This document shows, in pieces, positions 48,761 through 60,862 of a DNA stretch of 64,000 nt (position 1 is the stretch's first letter; each line of letters starts with the position of its first letter). The notes under the pieces are model-generated. The model had not been told where the DNA came from, ran no database searches, and saw only the letters and a list, made by a program, of their open reading frames with translations. The stretch is from Metallyticus violacea. Taxonomy: Eukaryota > Arthropoda > Insecta > Mantodea > Metallyticidae. Location of the stretch: the NCBI GenBank assembly GCA_030762175.1, contig CM060838.1, forward strand, positions 23,306,001 to 23,370,000. Direction: 5' to 3'. A program made the translations under genes and the position numbers.

Positions 48761-49633
48761 GCTAACCAAAGTAGTTTGCGAAAGATTCAGTTCTAAATTA
48801 CACCAACATCCATGAAGTTGTCATTATAATAATATTAATGTCAATAACAATACTGATAAGTATATAATGCAGCAGCACCCGGAAACCAGGCACTGCAACA
48901 TTATAAGATGTTAACGAACTAACCAAAATAATTTCAGAGAGTGAGGAAAAATCTTAGATAGGTAATTAGGGATAGAAAACTTATGGCCTGCCTGTCCAAA
49001 TTTCAAAGATATGGCTATAGTTTCTAAAGTGCCTCTATGCCACTGGCTAATGAAGATGCCCCTTGAAAGCATAGCACATGATAACGAAGGGAAGTTTCAG
49101 AACATATCACTCTGGCATAATGATTATGATATTAGCTTTCAAATAAGAGGTTTAAGTCCCATTTGGTGCCCCCCCCCCCCCACAGTACAACTTTTAGCTT
49201 ACATTTTAAGTTGATGTTTCAATTTATACAGTTAAATCTTCACATATCAGTTCATATAATTACAACCCTTGTACTTGTTATAACAAAATCCTGTCCTGAG
49301 TACTGTTAGGTTAATTCATTTTAGGCATCGTGTTAGTAATAAGTTTATTAGCCCATTCATTGTTTAGAAAGAGAATAAAACTTGAAAGCATTAAGTAAAT
49401 TTCATTCATAATTCTTTAGTATGCATATAGCAGTACTTCATATGAAATAAAAAAAAAATTTAAAAAAAAATAACAGCATGGCAAAAATTGAACCCGAGGC
49501 CTGCGGAAACTCAGCTTTTGCATTATGCCACACAAGCCGTGTAGCTTCCTCTAGAGTATGCTACATCAAGACTGGCTACATTTACCAGACCCCAATACTG
49601 AAAAAAAAATGGCAGCCAGTCCCCCTATACTGC

Positions 49634-49727
49634 CAATAGAAAATATTTTGGTGGTTTTTAAGAATTTGAAATGGATTAATCAATAGAAAATATTTCGGTG
49701 GTTTTTAAGAATTTGAAATGGTTTACA
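49634..49727. repeat. 47-bp tandem duplication
   Basis: CAATAGAAAATATTTTGGTG... at 49634 repeats at 49681 with a 47-bp period (two units, two or three differences, one of them T/C that creates a CpG). A recent local duplication. Confidence 0.85.
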
Positions 49728-50924
49728 AACAATATTTCTCAAATGTAAACAAAATATAAAATAATATGTATTATAAACGTCTCTGCCGGTAGGCACAAAT
49801 CTTTATAAAATATACTACCTTCCAAATTACTGGACACCTTAAAACTAATAGGAATAGATGGGACAGCATCATATTTATAATCACTTTTTTAAGAAAAGAA
49901 TATAGTCTTTCTTGGCAATTGTTATAAATGAGAGTACCTGTCTTGTCTTAACCTTAATTGCAAAGGAGTCAAAACATAACATTCTGCTCACACCATTCAT
50001 TAAAACTCTATTCATCTCACTCCAAAATCTGCTTCATACATTCTTCTGGATCTTTCCTTTCATTGCTAACCCTAACTGTCATATATGATGGTAATTAGAG
50101 AAAATTACCCATGGAAAATGTCCCCTTAATCACAAATTTTAATACACAGTATAGTTTCTTCGTTAACTTCAAAATGTACATATTGTTTACTGTTTATCCT
50201 CCTTTAATTACTGCTATTTAGGAAATGTAAATGTGGTATTATGTGATGCATTGCCATAATTAAGGCATACAAGAGAAACCCATGTTGTACTAAACACTTC
50301 TATTACACAAATTCCTATATGATTTCACTCAATCAATATTAACTTAACAAAAAAACAAAAGAAGTAACACACTGTTGTTGACTTACTTCCAACTATAATA
50401 AACCAGGTAACTGCAACCAAATTAACAAAGGTATGTAATTAAAAGGTATGCACTTCATTTAACACCATTTTGTCTACTACTGATATGTACATTGGGTCTG
50501 GTAAATATAGTCGGTCTTGGCTACATAATGCAAGAAGGGAGTTAATATTTGTTCAGTGTTGCACTGTCAAATGATTAGTCGAGATTTGAGGGATTTTGAT
50601 GGCACTAAATTTTGAAATTGCTAATTGTTAAGGAGTTGCAGAAAATTGATATTTCTATGCTCACAAGGCAGTTTTAAGGACATTCTAAACCAATTTTTCA
50701 CTCAACTTGGCTTTAACACCAATTTATCAGCATTTGACGCCAAAATGTTTAAAACCATACAAGTGGGTTTAGTTGTGGACCATACATTGCCTATCTCAAA
50801 CTGCTTATATAGGACACTTCTATGCTCTCTGAAATTATTTCATTCATTGGCATTATGTATAGTGCATTTTCTTTATACCGAATGAATTTTTTGTGTTAGA
50901 GATGATTATTGTTTAAAGGGTGCA

Positions 50925-50956
50925 TAACTGTTAAGGTCATTAGCGTCCAACTGTTA
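50925..50956 (-). mobile_element. possible SINE family B tail scrap
   Basis: ACTGTTAAGGTCATTAGCGT then CCAAC resembles the reversed family tail (TAACATCTCAGGTCATCAGCGTCC-like). Very short. Confidence 0.3.
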
Positions 50957-51269
50957 GAGAAAAGCATATAAACCCATAAATTATTTTCTAAAGAAAATCA
51001 ATAGCTACAACTGGCTTGATTTTATAAAAATTTATTACATGAACAGTTCTAGTGAAAGCAAGCATAAATTAAGAGCATATCAGAAAAGGGACAGAAAGTT
51101 TTCAGTGTCTACATAAAAGATATTTTATCCAACTGCTTACTCCGGACAAATGTTAGTTAAATCACTGAAATATTTAACACTGTATTCATTTAATGACCTA
51201 AGAAATCAAAATCTGAAATATATACTACTATTAAAGAGTGTCTACTGTTGTAAGTCATTATACATATAT

Positions 51270-51275
51270 TTTATT
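51270..51275 (-). other. candidate polyadenylation signal of MRG15
   Basis: AATAAA on the minus strand, about 385 bases after the MRG15 stop codon. It is a candidate 3' end. A second AATAAA lies at 51031-51036, so the real site cannot be chosen without transcript data. The stretch 51276-51658 would be the 3' UTR. Confidence 0.3.
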
Positions 51276-51658
51276 CACTATAGAAACAGTAGTACCTCCT
51301 TTTAGCCATAGTTACACTTATTGCTAAAATAGTTTTTACACTTATACGTTTTTTTACACATTCACATTCAAATGTACTAGCAAATGAATGTTGTCAGAAC
51401 ATTAAAACATGTTTTGAGCAATTTCTTGCACTCTGAACTCATTCTGCTGCATCTCAGCTGCTGTGATGCAACATTTATGCAGAATGATTTAACATTTTTC
51501 CCCCTACAATAAACCCAAGATTAGAACATCTTGCTTGATGAAGAATACAATCACTTTGGATCCCTTCAGATTCAGAAGAATGTGGGTGCATGGAGAACAG
51601 CAGAGTCCCCCAGTACAACGCAGTCATCTTCATCCTCTTCAGAATCAGAGGCCAAAGT

Positions 51659-51743
51659 TCATATTGCTTTACGCTGATATTCTGGAGGTGCAATTCCGTA
51701 TTCTTGTAGACTGAATAATGTGGCTGCATTTTTGTGCAGGTAC
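51659..51743 (-). CDS. MRG15: MRG15/MORF4L1-type gene, last coding exon
   Basis: This is the terminal coding exon of an MRG-domain chromatin protein. Family members of the MRG15 type bind H3K36-methylated nucleosomes through an N-terminal chromodomain (not in this window) and recruit NuA4/TIP60 and Sin3-type complexes through the C-terminal MRG domain. On the minus strand an acceptor (TATGATTGCAG) is followed by one base that completes an Arg codon, then 27 codons and TGA at 51661-51659. The reading includes YLHKNAATLFS and ends APPEYQRKAI. This closely parallels the conserved MRG15 C terminus, where the last residues are a PEYHRKA-type motif. The phase (2) fits the donor of the exon at 55719-55803. 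No frameshift or stop interrupts it, so the gene looks functional rather than a processed copy. MSL3 is the main alternative paralogue, but the ending favours MRG15. Confidence 0.9.
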
Positions 51744-53086
51744 CTGCAATCATATGTAACTTTTACATAGCTCTGATACACACTGTTCATTTGCATCATT
51801 AGAGTTCATTTCATTTTCATCTGCAGAACTATAATGCATGCACTTGCAAGTATAGTATGCTTGCAAAGCCCTGGTACACTGATTAAAGGAAGGTTGGAGA
51901 AGGGGAATACTCATTATTAGACTCCAGATTAATGGCAATATGCACGACTTTCAGAAAAGATCTAAATGTATAAAAATTATATTTTATCAAACTATCAAAC
52001 ATTAATATAAGTTTTTTTTTTTCCTATTTCATTCTATTCTGCATATTTGTCTTTTTGAAAATATTTTGCCATTTTTGCAACTTTTCTGTTATTGTAGCTC
52101 AGTGCTTCTTTGGCAGTAATAAAAATTGTTTCTTCCAATGCAGCTGTTGTAATGAATTTTTACTGCAGATTTCATTTTATAAAGAAATTGTTCTATGACT
52201 AATAATGTCCTCTCCCTCTTAGATAGATGTGGTCTCATTTTTATTGTAGGTAAATGGTACTTTTCATGAGCTGCCAATCTCAGTTTGCATTACTGATTCA
52301 TAAAAATAATCACTGCCATTACAGGCATGGTTTTGCTTGCAAAAACTTAAACAATGATGCAAAAAGGAAAAATTTTAGATGCCACCTGTTTGTAATGAAA
52401 AATTAAAATGATACTAGTATACCTGCATCATCGTAAATTTTCACTGATTTGCCGATGTTATTGGGCATAGAATTTCCAGCAGCATCCTTTGCTAAGACTC
52501 AATAAGGGATACACTCTTCTTTCACATTGGTAATGCAGAAATATTGAGAAAAGTCAGTTGTTTGGTAAATGTTTTGCAGCTAAGACTTCAGTTCACAATT
52601 TGATACCATGTCTAAGAAAATTGAGATTTTAGTACCAAACTGAACAAATTTTTTTTAAAGTGTTTGGAAGTAATATTTTTTCAACAGATGGAAATATTTA
52701 TTGTGTACAATATGTGAAAAGCCTGTAAACCATGAGAAATACTTTACTGCAATAGCCAAAAAAAATTTTTTTTTAAATGATAAGAGTTGTGTAAAGCATT
52801 CCTAGAAGCAGAAATCCCTTTATGGAAATTGGAAATAAACTCTCTGGAGACATTTTGGCAGAAATAAAAATTACTTTTATAAGTGTGTTTGTGAAACTTA
52901 AAGAGAGTTTTAATGTAACATGATTTTTAGTGTTTTACTTTAAATCAAAATAAGATATACTAAACAGTCCATTCCAAGTGAATTCATAACTAGAAAAATT
53001 ACATTTAGCTTGTTATGAAGATGTGATGATAAACAATGGACATACAGTTTGTGGAAAGAAAATATTGATCTCTATTGACAAGACAA

Positions 53087-53377
53087 CTATTGTTGTTGAT
53101 TTAGTTTATGATTAACATCTCAAGTTAACAGCATCCCATTTAATTCAGGGCAAGAAATGGCCAATATATTTTACTCAGAAGCCTCTTTTTTAAGGCTTGC
53201 AATTCCCTTACTTGCCATAAACCTAAGACACAGGACAGACAGCTTTACTTCCCTTCCAAAGGAACCCATACTTTGGATTTTTAAGCCCGAAAAATCCATT
53301 AACCTTGGCTGGGATTGAACCTGTAATCTTGGGTCTATGAGACAAGTATGGTAATCACTAAACTGCCAGGATCGATT
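53087..53377 (-). mobile_element. SINE family B copy 9, CpG-decayed, in MRG15 intron
   Basis: A full-length reverse copy in which most CpGs of the family are now TG or CA; for example GGCGTGAAACGGCCGAC of other copies reads GGCAAGAAATGGCCAAT here. The head ends CTGCCAGGATCGATT. CAAGACAA at 53079-53086 and 53378-53385 marks the insertion site. Confidence 0.88.
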
Positions 53378-54305
53378 CAAGACAATGGATGAAGCTGGTA
53401 GGCATATAACCAATGTAATTATTGCAATCATGGTCAGTACAGATTATCAAGAGTGGTGTATCCCATTTCTTCTCAGTGATAAAAATACAATCCAGTTACC
53501 TCATTAATGTAGAACTTCTTTTTTTATATTCTAAAAACTACATTCCCTTACAGGTAATGAAATTTTAATGTCAATAATCTGAAGAAACCCCTTGTAGTTA
53601 GGCACAACAAATAAAAAACAATATTAAAAATGTGTGAGTCTAGAATTTTAGTGATTTTTTTATAATTAAATTTTCTGTTTAAAAAATCATATTAACTGTT
53701 TTCTTTATATGGAACAAAATGAATTACCAATTAAGGTAACTAATATTTTAAAATAATTATTATTTTTGCATGTTTAATGATTGCACTTAAATTAATTTAG
53801 TTATCAGTAATAGGCAGCTATTTTTAGTACCTATATTACATATTTTAAGTGACTTTTTCTAACTTGAAATGCTAATTTTCTACTTTTTTAAAGCCTGAAC
53901 ATTTGGTCTATAATCATTATGCATGCTGAAGTTTCAAACTATTTAACTAACATGTCAATTAAATCATAGGAAGATTTTATACAGGAAGAATGATCATAAG
54001 GAATGACCGCATATCTACTGATAAAATTAATGTTCATTTGAGTATTAAACAAAATAAAAGATTCATCCTGCAGCGTTTCCAAAATGCAATGCTCTGAACA
54101 ATGGATATATTGAAAGGAGCTATATTTGATGACAAATGTACTTCTGGTAGGACATTATTGGTCTATATTGCATCTGCAAGCCTTAAAAAATAATGAGAGC
54201 ATCAAGAGGATACTATTTTCCATTAAACTTTCACAAAACATGTGTGAAGATAAGAATGATTTGCTTTCAGAGATGGAACTGCTAAGAAATAGGAATCACC
54301 TCTAC

Positions 54306-55059
54306 AGAGGGTGCCAAAAAAATGTATACACACTTCAAGCAAAGAAAACAAAACTGAATTCACACAAACAGAAAATCTGAGTACTAATCATCTTAGACTT
54401 TTATAGTTACAACAGTTGCTCAAAAACCCACCATCAGTGTGGGTAGATTTCTGAGCACAATGAACTACTGATTGAACACTGGAAAGTGTCCTCAGCAATT
54501 GCAGCACATGCCATTTCAATTTCTTACCGAAGTGTTGTCAGTGTAGCTGATTTTCTACAGTTTTCTACAATATACAACATCCTTAAGAATTCCCCATAGG
54601 TAGAAGTACAGCTGAGTCAGATCCGGAGAATGGTTCTGTTCTGTACATACATCTCCATTACCTTTGAACTTCAACAACATTTTCGGTTTTCCAATATCAC
54701 TTCAAATTGCTTTCCACTGCTCAAACGATAATCTTGGTTCCATTTTGTTGTAGCAATGCTAGCATAATGTAATGTGAGTCACATCTGTTTACAGAACATC
54801 ATACAATAATCTTGGCTTCATTTGTTCATTGATGATTTACGATAATATTGGCTTCATTTGTTCATTGTTGATTTATGATAATCTTGGCTTCATTTGTCCA
54901 TTGTTGATTTACCTGTCATGTAGCAATGCTATCATAATGTGAGTCACATTTGTTTACAAAACTTCATACTACACATTACTGTTGTTTTTCGGTCCAACTT
55001 GAAATAAATTAAATACATATCTACTGTGAAATTATATATACATTTTTTGACACCCTCGG
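54306..55059 (-). mobile_element. 754-bp TA-flanked inverted-repeat transposon remnant in MRG15 intron
   Basis: Ends match as inverted repeats: left CAGAGGGTGCCAAAAAAATG then TATACACA; right, reversed, CCGAGGGTGTCAAAAAATGT then ATATATA. Both ends abut TA (54304-54305, 55060-55061). On the minus strand near 54545-54625 one frame reads PDLTQLYFYLWGILKDVVY. This is the third-Asp region of a Tc1/mariner-type transposase, with Tyr where the Asp should be. The rest of the gene is missing and partly replaced by tandem repeats. CpG is nearly absent, matching its methylated-looking surroundings. Confidence 0.78.
54805..54912. repeat. 36-bp tandem repeat, three units
   Basis: Three exact-length units (54805-54840, 54841-54876, 54877-54912), each with TTGGCTTCATTTGT then CATTG.TGATTTA. 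A partial unit lies near 54729. The adjoining TAGCAATGCTA.CATAATGT block occurs both at about 54753 and at about 54920, so a larger duplication encloses the array. Confidence 0.85.
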
Positions 55060-55718
55060 TATTTAGTTTACAGCTTCTATTAAGTTGAACTTGCCACTTA
55101 CATATATGTAAAAGCAATATTCAATTAACCAATAATAAGGAAAGAAAGTAGTTTTTCAAGAGCTACTTTGCACATCAACAATGGCTTAGCTACTACCATT
55201 ATTACCTGCTGTCTGCTTCAAAATTTCATCAGCACTTTATTGCAGTATTGTAAAATGTACATAATAGATTAGAGGTGAATTAAATTGCTTTCTGAATTAC
55301 AAATGGTAAAAACTGGAAGAAGAACATGTGCCTTAAAACACAAAGAGCTCAAGCTGGTTTAGTTGTCAAGTCAACTGGTGACTTTATCAAAATTTTCATT
55401 GCTTTTGGGAATTTTAAATTATGTATGTTTAGAGCCTATGTCCTGAACTCCATTGATTTTATTTCAAACTTTGTAGCTGGCATGGGAATGAAAGCAGATA
55501 GTGACAATAAAAGCTGTGCATTTATTTTCTGGCGCTGTTCACTTAAGTTTGAGGCAGAGATCTGTATTTCACAAAGTTTAATGCTTTATATTTTAACAAA
55601 AAAAATACAAATTATGAAGTTTAGTCTCAATCAAAAATAAAGAAAGATATGAATTTAATAATTATATGAAATCATAATATGCCTTAATATTGTTAACCTA
55701 TGGTAAAGTAGGACATAC

Positions 55719-55803
55719 CTTAGAAAATCCTGTATGTGCGTAAGAAGAAGCTGTATACTCTTCTCATCCAAGGGTGTGTAAGCCAGCATGCTTCCCAATT
55801 TTA
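55719..55803 (-). CDS. MRG15: MRG15/MORF4L1-type gene, penultimate coding exon
   Basis: This is an internal exon of the MRG domain. On the minus strand it follows the acceptor TTTTTTTTAAG and ends at the donor AAG|GTATGT. The first two bases (TA) complete a Val codon begun by the G that ends the upstream exon. The exon then reads 27 codons, including KLGSMLAYTPLDEKSIQLL and THIQDFL, and leaves AG for the next exon. MLAYTPLDEKS is a hallmark of the MRG domain, where this helix contributes to the hydrophobic partner-binding surface. The SIQLL..HIQDFL wording is insect-like. The exon is 85 bp, is flanked by introns of about 5.1 kb (upstream) and 4.0 kb (downstream), and stays fully open. Evidence is the splice sites, phase continuity and family resemblance, all read by eye. 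Confidence 0.92.
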
Positions 55804-58800
55804 CTTAAAAAAAATCAAAACAGAATGACCACACTTATAGATCACTTTACTCATTTAGAATTATTAATTATAAAGTTCTAAACCTCAACAAATTAATGCT
55901 ACCTAGTAATGAGAGAGTGAAATTTTGTGTACAATTTCTTGTGCTTTTATACAGGCTTACAATATTACATTATTTGTTAACTAAGAATGGATAGATGAGA
56001 TTATATTCCATGCACTAATCAGCAGCTCTGCTCTCCAAGAGTGATGCATTTTGACTAGCTACTTCATTATCCAAAATCATGTACATAGTCTCATTGTGTT
56101 CAGATATGAGTAATTGCCTTAACACTGTTCACATAATTCTGTAATCATATTGAAAGTGATACCCAGGTACCTCAGCAGTGAATGTTTATGTACGATAAAT
56201 ATGTGTTAACAAATTCTATCCTTGGAGTTCAAACACCATTACAGACGAGAAACCCAAGCTTTATTTTTCCAGGTCATCAAAGAGTTCACTTATTTTTTTA
56301 AAAATTCCTGGATGTTGCATGAATGGAGATAGAAAACCAAAAACAGTAACATTTTCCCTGTGAAAAATATGGTTGACATCATTTCAAACATTCTTCTGAC
56401 ACAAAACATTTGAAAATTCCTGTATCCTCTTCAGAGAATTACAAACCTGTGGCAACATTTGCACCTATAGTTACATTACTGCTTCTGTAGCATAAAAATA
56501 CAATTTGATTTTCTAGTACAATGATTTGAATCAATCATTATCAATATACTAAATGCCTATTTTAAAAGCATGGCTATTTATTTTCATGTCTAAAAATCTT
56601 TGATTTGCTGAATGAGCTGAAACAATTTTATCTCTCTTTCCAAAGTAATGTAATCTTACCAAAGTGTGGTATAAGTAAAATAAAATATGATGTAATTTTG
56701 TTAATACTTTGGAACTCTCCTTACAGATCACATTTGCAGTGTGTGCGTGCGTGCGTTTTTTTTTTTTTTTCCCTTTTTTTTTTTTTCTTTTCTAATGCCA
56801 ACATACTTTCCAGATCAGTCAATGGAGTTCTGCAAATGGGCAGCAGAGGGCAGTAGTGTAGTCTATTTGTAACGAGTGCACCAATGAATTGGCAGACTAC
56901 ATTATGCCAATTGATGATGAAAGTGAAAATAGGATAAAACTGAAATTTATTGAAATGCTAAGAAAAATACAAATTACACAGGAGTCTCCACGTACTATCT
57001 GGCCCAGGCCTTAGGTGTAACCCCTCACAATTACAAAATTTTCAATAGAATAATGATTTCATACTAACCTTTTATGTAAATTCTAATAATTAAACAAAGT
57101 ACAAAATTTCCATTTTGGTTGCATCAGACCTCAGGCCCCAGTTCATCAGCAGTAGCCTACTGAAACAGGAAGAGATGATGATGGAGCAACAACAAATGAG
57201 AAGCAAGAGAAACTGGAGTATCCAGAGAAAACCTGTCTTTTAACTGTGCTTAAGGTCACCAGAAGGACAGGCCTGCTTCATGGTGAAAACTCATCGAGTT
57301 TTAGTTTTAAAATATAAATGCAAAAAACATGATATACAGACATGTTGTGTAACCTAAACAAGGCCTAATTTGAAGTGCTAATTGGAACGTGTACAGTGAA
57401 GCAAATCATATAATTAAGATTATTGTGTGACTGAGTCAAACTGCACACTCTTAATGTGATGAACTTAAAATTTATGTTTTCATCCCCAGAAGTGTCACAC
57501 TTCTACCAGAAAAGAACATGCATCCTCAAAGGAGCACTATGAATTATCTAGTAATCAACAGTTAGCTGAGGATGCAGATGATGGTCTGCAAAAATGTTCT
57601 AAATATAAACAAGTAAATGAGGTTAGCGCCTTTTGAATACCAGAAGACATACAACATTTAAGACAGAGAAGAGATGAAGGTGCAATATTGGTAAATTTAA
57701 TTTTGTTATTTATTAGTCTTGATAATTTATTATGTTGTAGTTTGTATGATTTGGAGTAGAGCCTGAGCTGTAGTTTACTTAGCATTGGATAAGATAAAAG
57801 AATAAAATAAAAGAAGAAAGACATCTTTCCTGTAGAAATATGTTCAAAGTAGTCAAAATGCTAACTGTAATAGCACTGTGTGCATGCAGGATAATACAAT
57901 TTATAATAAACAAGGCTTAATGAAATTGTAAACTTACATTGTAAACCTACAATTTGGCCAAGTGGTTGGTAAAGAAATTTGCATCTTTAGAACAATTTGA
58001 AAGTAGAAGTATTGTTAATTCATATAAACTTGTGGACCAATTTAACAATGAGTGGATTTCGCTGAATGATGTCAGTCTCTTTTGATGTTGCATCTTTGTT
58101 TACTAGTATTCCTACAAAAAAAAACTGCTCCTAAATCTCCAGAATTGGCTAAAAAGTTATGAACTTCAAGAGCAGAGGAAACTGAGGATTATACCAATCT
58201 CACAAAATTGTGTATAAACCACTGGCAAATTTATTCGTGAGTGCTGTAGAAACACACATTACCAAGGCATTCCCTTTCACCTTTAAATCATGGTTTCGTT
58301 ATGTGGATGACATACTTGCAATAGTACCAAAAAAAAAAACAAACAGAAGAAGCCCTAAAATTACTAAATTTGCAGGACCAAAATATTAAGTTCACTATGG
58401 AATTGGAAGAGGAAGGTTATTTGCCATTTTTGGACCTAAAAATTTACAGGAGAAACAACATAATTTCATTCGGCATATATAGGAAACCTACACATACAGA
58501 TAATCACATAAAGAATAACAGTTTCAAACCTAAACCACATCAACATGCCATTATAAAAAGCCTTATTCATAGATTGGTAAACATTCCATTCAACAAAGAA
58601 GAATATTCAGCAGAATACCGCTATATCATCAAAACGGCCCTCAACAATGGATTCAGCAGCTCTTTAGTTGATAAGATCAGACATTTCAAAAGACAAAAAG
58701 ATATTAAAAACACCACAACTCTCTCCACGATAAAAAAGGACATGGTTTTTAAAAAATTCACATATCATCCATGGGCAAACAGAGCATTCATTAAGATTTT

Positions 58801-60862
58801 TAAAAATTATGATATTTGTTTGGCAGCACAAAACAAATTTAGTATTGGAAAGCTTCTGAATAGCACCATAAAAGATGTTATTCCTCCCAGCAAAAAGTCA
58901 GGAGTTATCAGATAGATTGTTTGGAGTGTGATCAGATATATACATATATGCAAAACAATACAAAACTTGGAGAAAAGGACCAAAGAACACTTCAGAAATG
59001 TAAGATATAAACAAGTGGATAAATCGGCAGTTGCAAACTTTTTGGACTTACGATCATGACATTGCAGGAGAAGCCAAACTGTTAAAAACTACCACCAATC
59101 CCAAGGAATTGGCAATATGGGAAAAAATTTATATTTTAAGAAATAAACATAGAGTTATGAATTTTGACATTCCACCAATGGACTTCCAGTTCCGTTATCT
59201 AATGGAACCACCAGAGGTCACTACATCACCTGCCAGGGTTAGTTGGTCCCCAGCTGAGAATGAGAGCGAATGCTCTTGAAACATGTTCTGAAGAGTTAAC
59301 CAGTTAGTGAAGTTTTAGTGTCACCTAATACTGACTCATTTGTGTAAGGTTTCATGAGCCTAACTAAGGAATGGCATACTCACATAAATCTAAATGTACT
59401 TATTAAAATGCATAAATATAAAATAGGAATCACAATTAGGGATTTAAAAAAAATTGGAGATAAATCAGTTTTTTTACTAAATGTTTAAACATCTTTAAAA
59501 AGTATATGATGACACACTTTTTTTTACAAAATAATGTTAAAGGTAATTTATTTTATTATGGATTATCATTAGTTTCTAGAAATGCTCTATTTGTTCACCC
59601 AAAAATGTATGAACATAATTTTTCATGTTAATACAATGATGTATAAAAAAAGTTGATCTTTCTGTAATCTTAATCTTGATTTTCCTATATTCCTAACACA
59701 GAGCCTAGAAGTTAGTTCATTGAAGAATACCTTGTAATTTTCAGGGTTATAATTGATTATTTCTTCATATCTTACATTCTGCTCTGCTTAAGAAGAGCTC
59801 GTCTTGCTGGTTATGCAGGAGCTGTTGCAAATGATTTATTGCAGCTTGTGGTATTAAGAAGTCTGAGAGACTTCTGATTAGTCCATCAATGAATGCCTTA
59901 GTAATGGTAACTCTCTGAAAGTTTCACAATGGTGAAATTGTCTGCTGAGTTTCATACAGGCTGAGCTGTACTTCATTGAAGCTCTGGTGCCTGATTAAGC
60001 TTAAGTGGATAAAAATGTTTAAATATAACTAAATTTTAATGGAAAACTATTACAGGAAAATTTTTATACAAAATTTTTATACAAAAATTTCTTTGAATAA
60101 GTAGGTAGAATATGTTACAAGAAAAGCTGAAAGACACATTATATTAAACATTTGTCAGGAATCAAATGGGAGATATTTAAAAGAAACACTTTCCACTACG
60201 AACAATATTTATATATAACCAGTACCACTGTGAAGTGTGAGTAACAGCAAATCTAAAAAAGTTCATATGCGAAATCAAAATTTAAGATTAATCATTGGTG
60301 CTGTGAAATCTACACCAATACCTGCAATACAAGTGGTAGTACATCAGTAGCCCAATAATATGCATTTGAAAAGTCTGCTATTATTCAATATGGAAGTCAT
60401 TACTCATATTCAATACTTAGTGATTAATAAATTGCACAGTTCATCTAAATTCTGAGAACAGCTTTACATACAACATTTATAAAATTAAGAGCAATAAATC
60501 TTCTTACTTGTACAGAAAATTTAATTCTTAAGATTAATCATACAAAAATAATAGAGATAGAGCATTATAGAAGATGTCCAGAAATTTGATGCTCTAACAG
60601 ATAAATACAAATAAATGTAATATTTTAACATGCCTTAATCCACTTTCTCATAAGTTTTTGTGTGAATTTACAGCCAACAACATTAATATTAACACTTATT
60701 AATTAATATTACATATAATATGTGGTAATGAATAGAGAACAGAACAAATTATCCATGATGATAACATATCATCAGGACATATAACTATACTATATATTAT
60801 TTTCAAGAAAAGGTTGCAAAATATCATATAAATAAAATACTTAAAAGTAAATAATAGCTTAC
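55804..60862 (-). other. MRG15 intron with Penelope insertion
   Basis: Intron of 5,059 bp joining the phase-1 exons at 60863 and 55803 (donor GTAAGC, acceptor TTTTAAG). It carries a degenerate Penelope-like element in the opposite orientation (about 57945-59300). There is also a long pyrimidine run near 56757-56790 next to GTGTGCGTGCG. The remainder is unique-looking AT-rich intronic sequence with few CpGs. Confidence 0.85.
57945..59300 (+). mobile_element. Penelope-like retroelement, degenerate
   Basis: Remnant of a Penelope-like element, encoding a reverse transcriptase with a C-terminal GIY-YIG-type endonuclease. In order: an AKW.VKKF region near 57960; RT motif A as LFDVASLFTSIP near 58075-58112, just after a frameshift; the catalytic box FRYVDDILAIV at 58294-58326; a 181-codon open stretch (58370-58915) with EEGYLPFLDLKIYR and GIYRKPTHTDNHI, which is the RT thumb region of the family; then an endonuclease-like part after 58915 with IYICKT, RTKEHFRN and DKSAVANF. 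The part between motif A and YVDD is too short and lacks the usual GLPMGSP-type motif B, so there is an internal deletion. Frameshifts and stops separate the pieces. It is non-autonomous and lies antisense inside an MRG15 intron. Confidence 0.85.

Larger units (their letters stand above)
48761..51269. other. CpG-poor DNA downstream of MRG15
   Basis: No gene recognised. C-run at about 49169-49181, a 47-bp tandem duplication at 49634, and an 86-codon frame at 50625-50882 without motifs. Confidence 0.5.
51744..55718 (-). other. MRG15 last intron
   Basis: Intron of 3,975 bp between phase-2 splice sites (donor GTATGT, acceptor ATTGCAG on the minus strand). It is AT-rich with very few CpGs. It contains a CpG-decayed SINE B (53087-53377) and a TA-flanked inverted-repeat element (54306-55059). 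No further exon-like reading was recognised in it. Confidence 0.85.

Noticed and set aside
54805..54912. CRISPR-like spaced repeats
   Set aside because: Units are directly adjacent with no spacers and lie in a eukaryotic transposon remnant.
55326..55640. 104-codon plus-strand frame inside MRG15 intron
   Set aside because: No recognisable motif, antisense to the gene and intronic; treated as chance.
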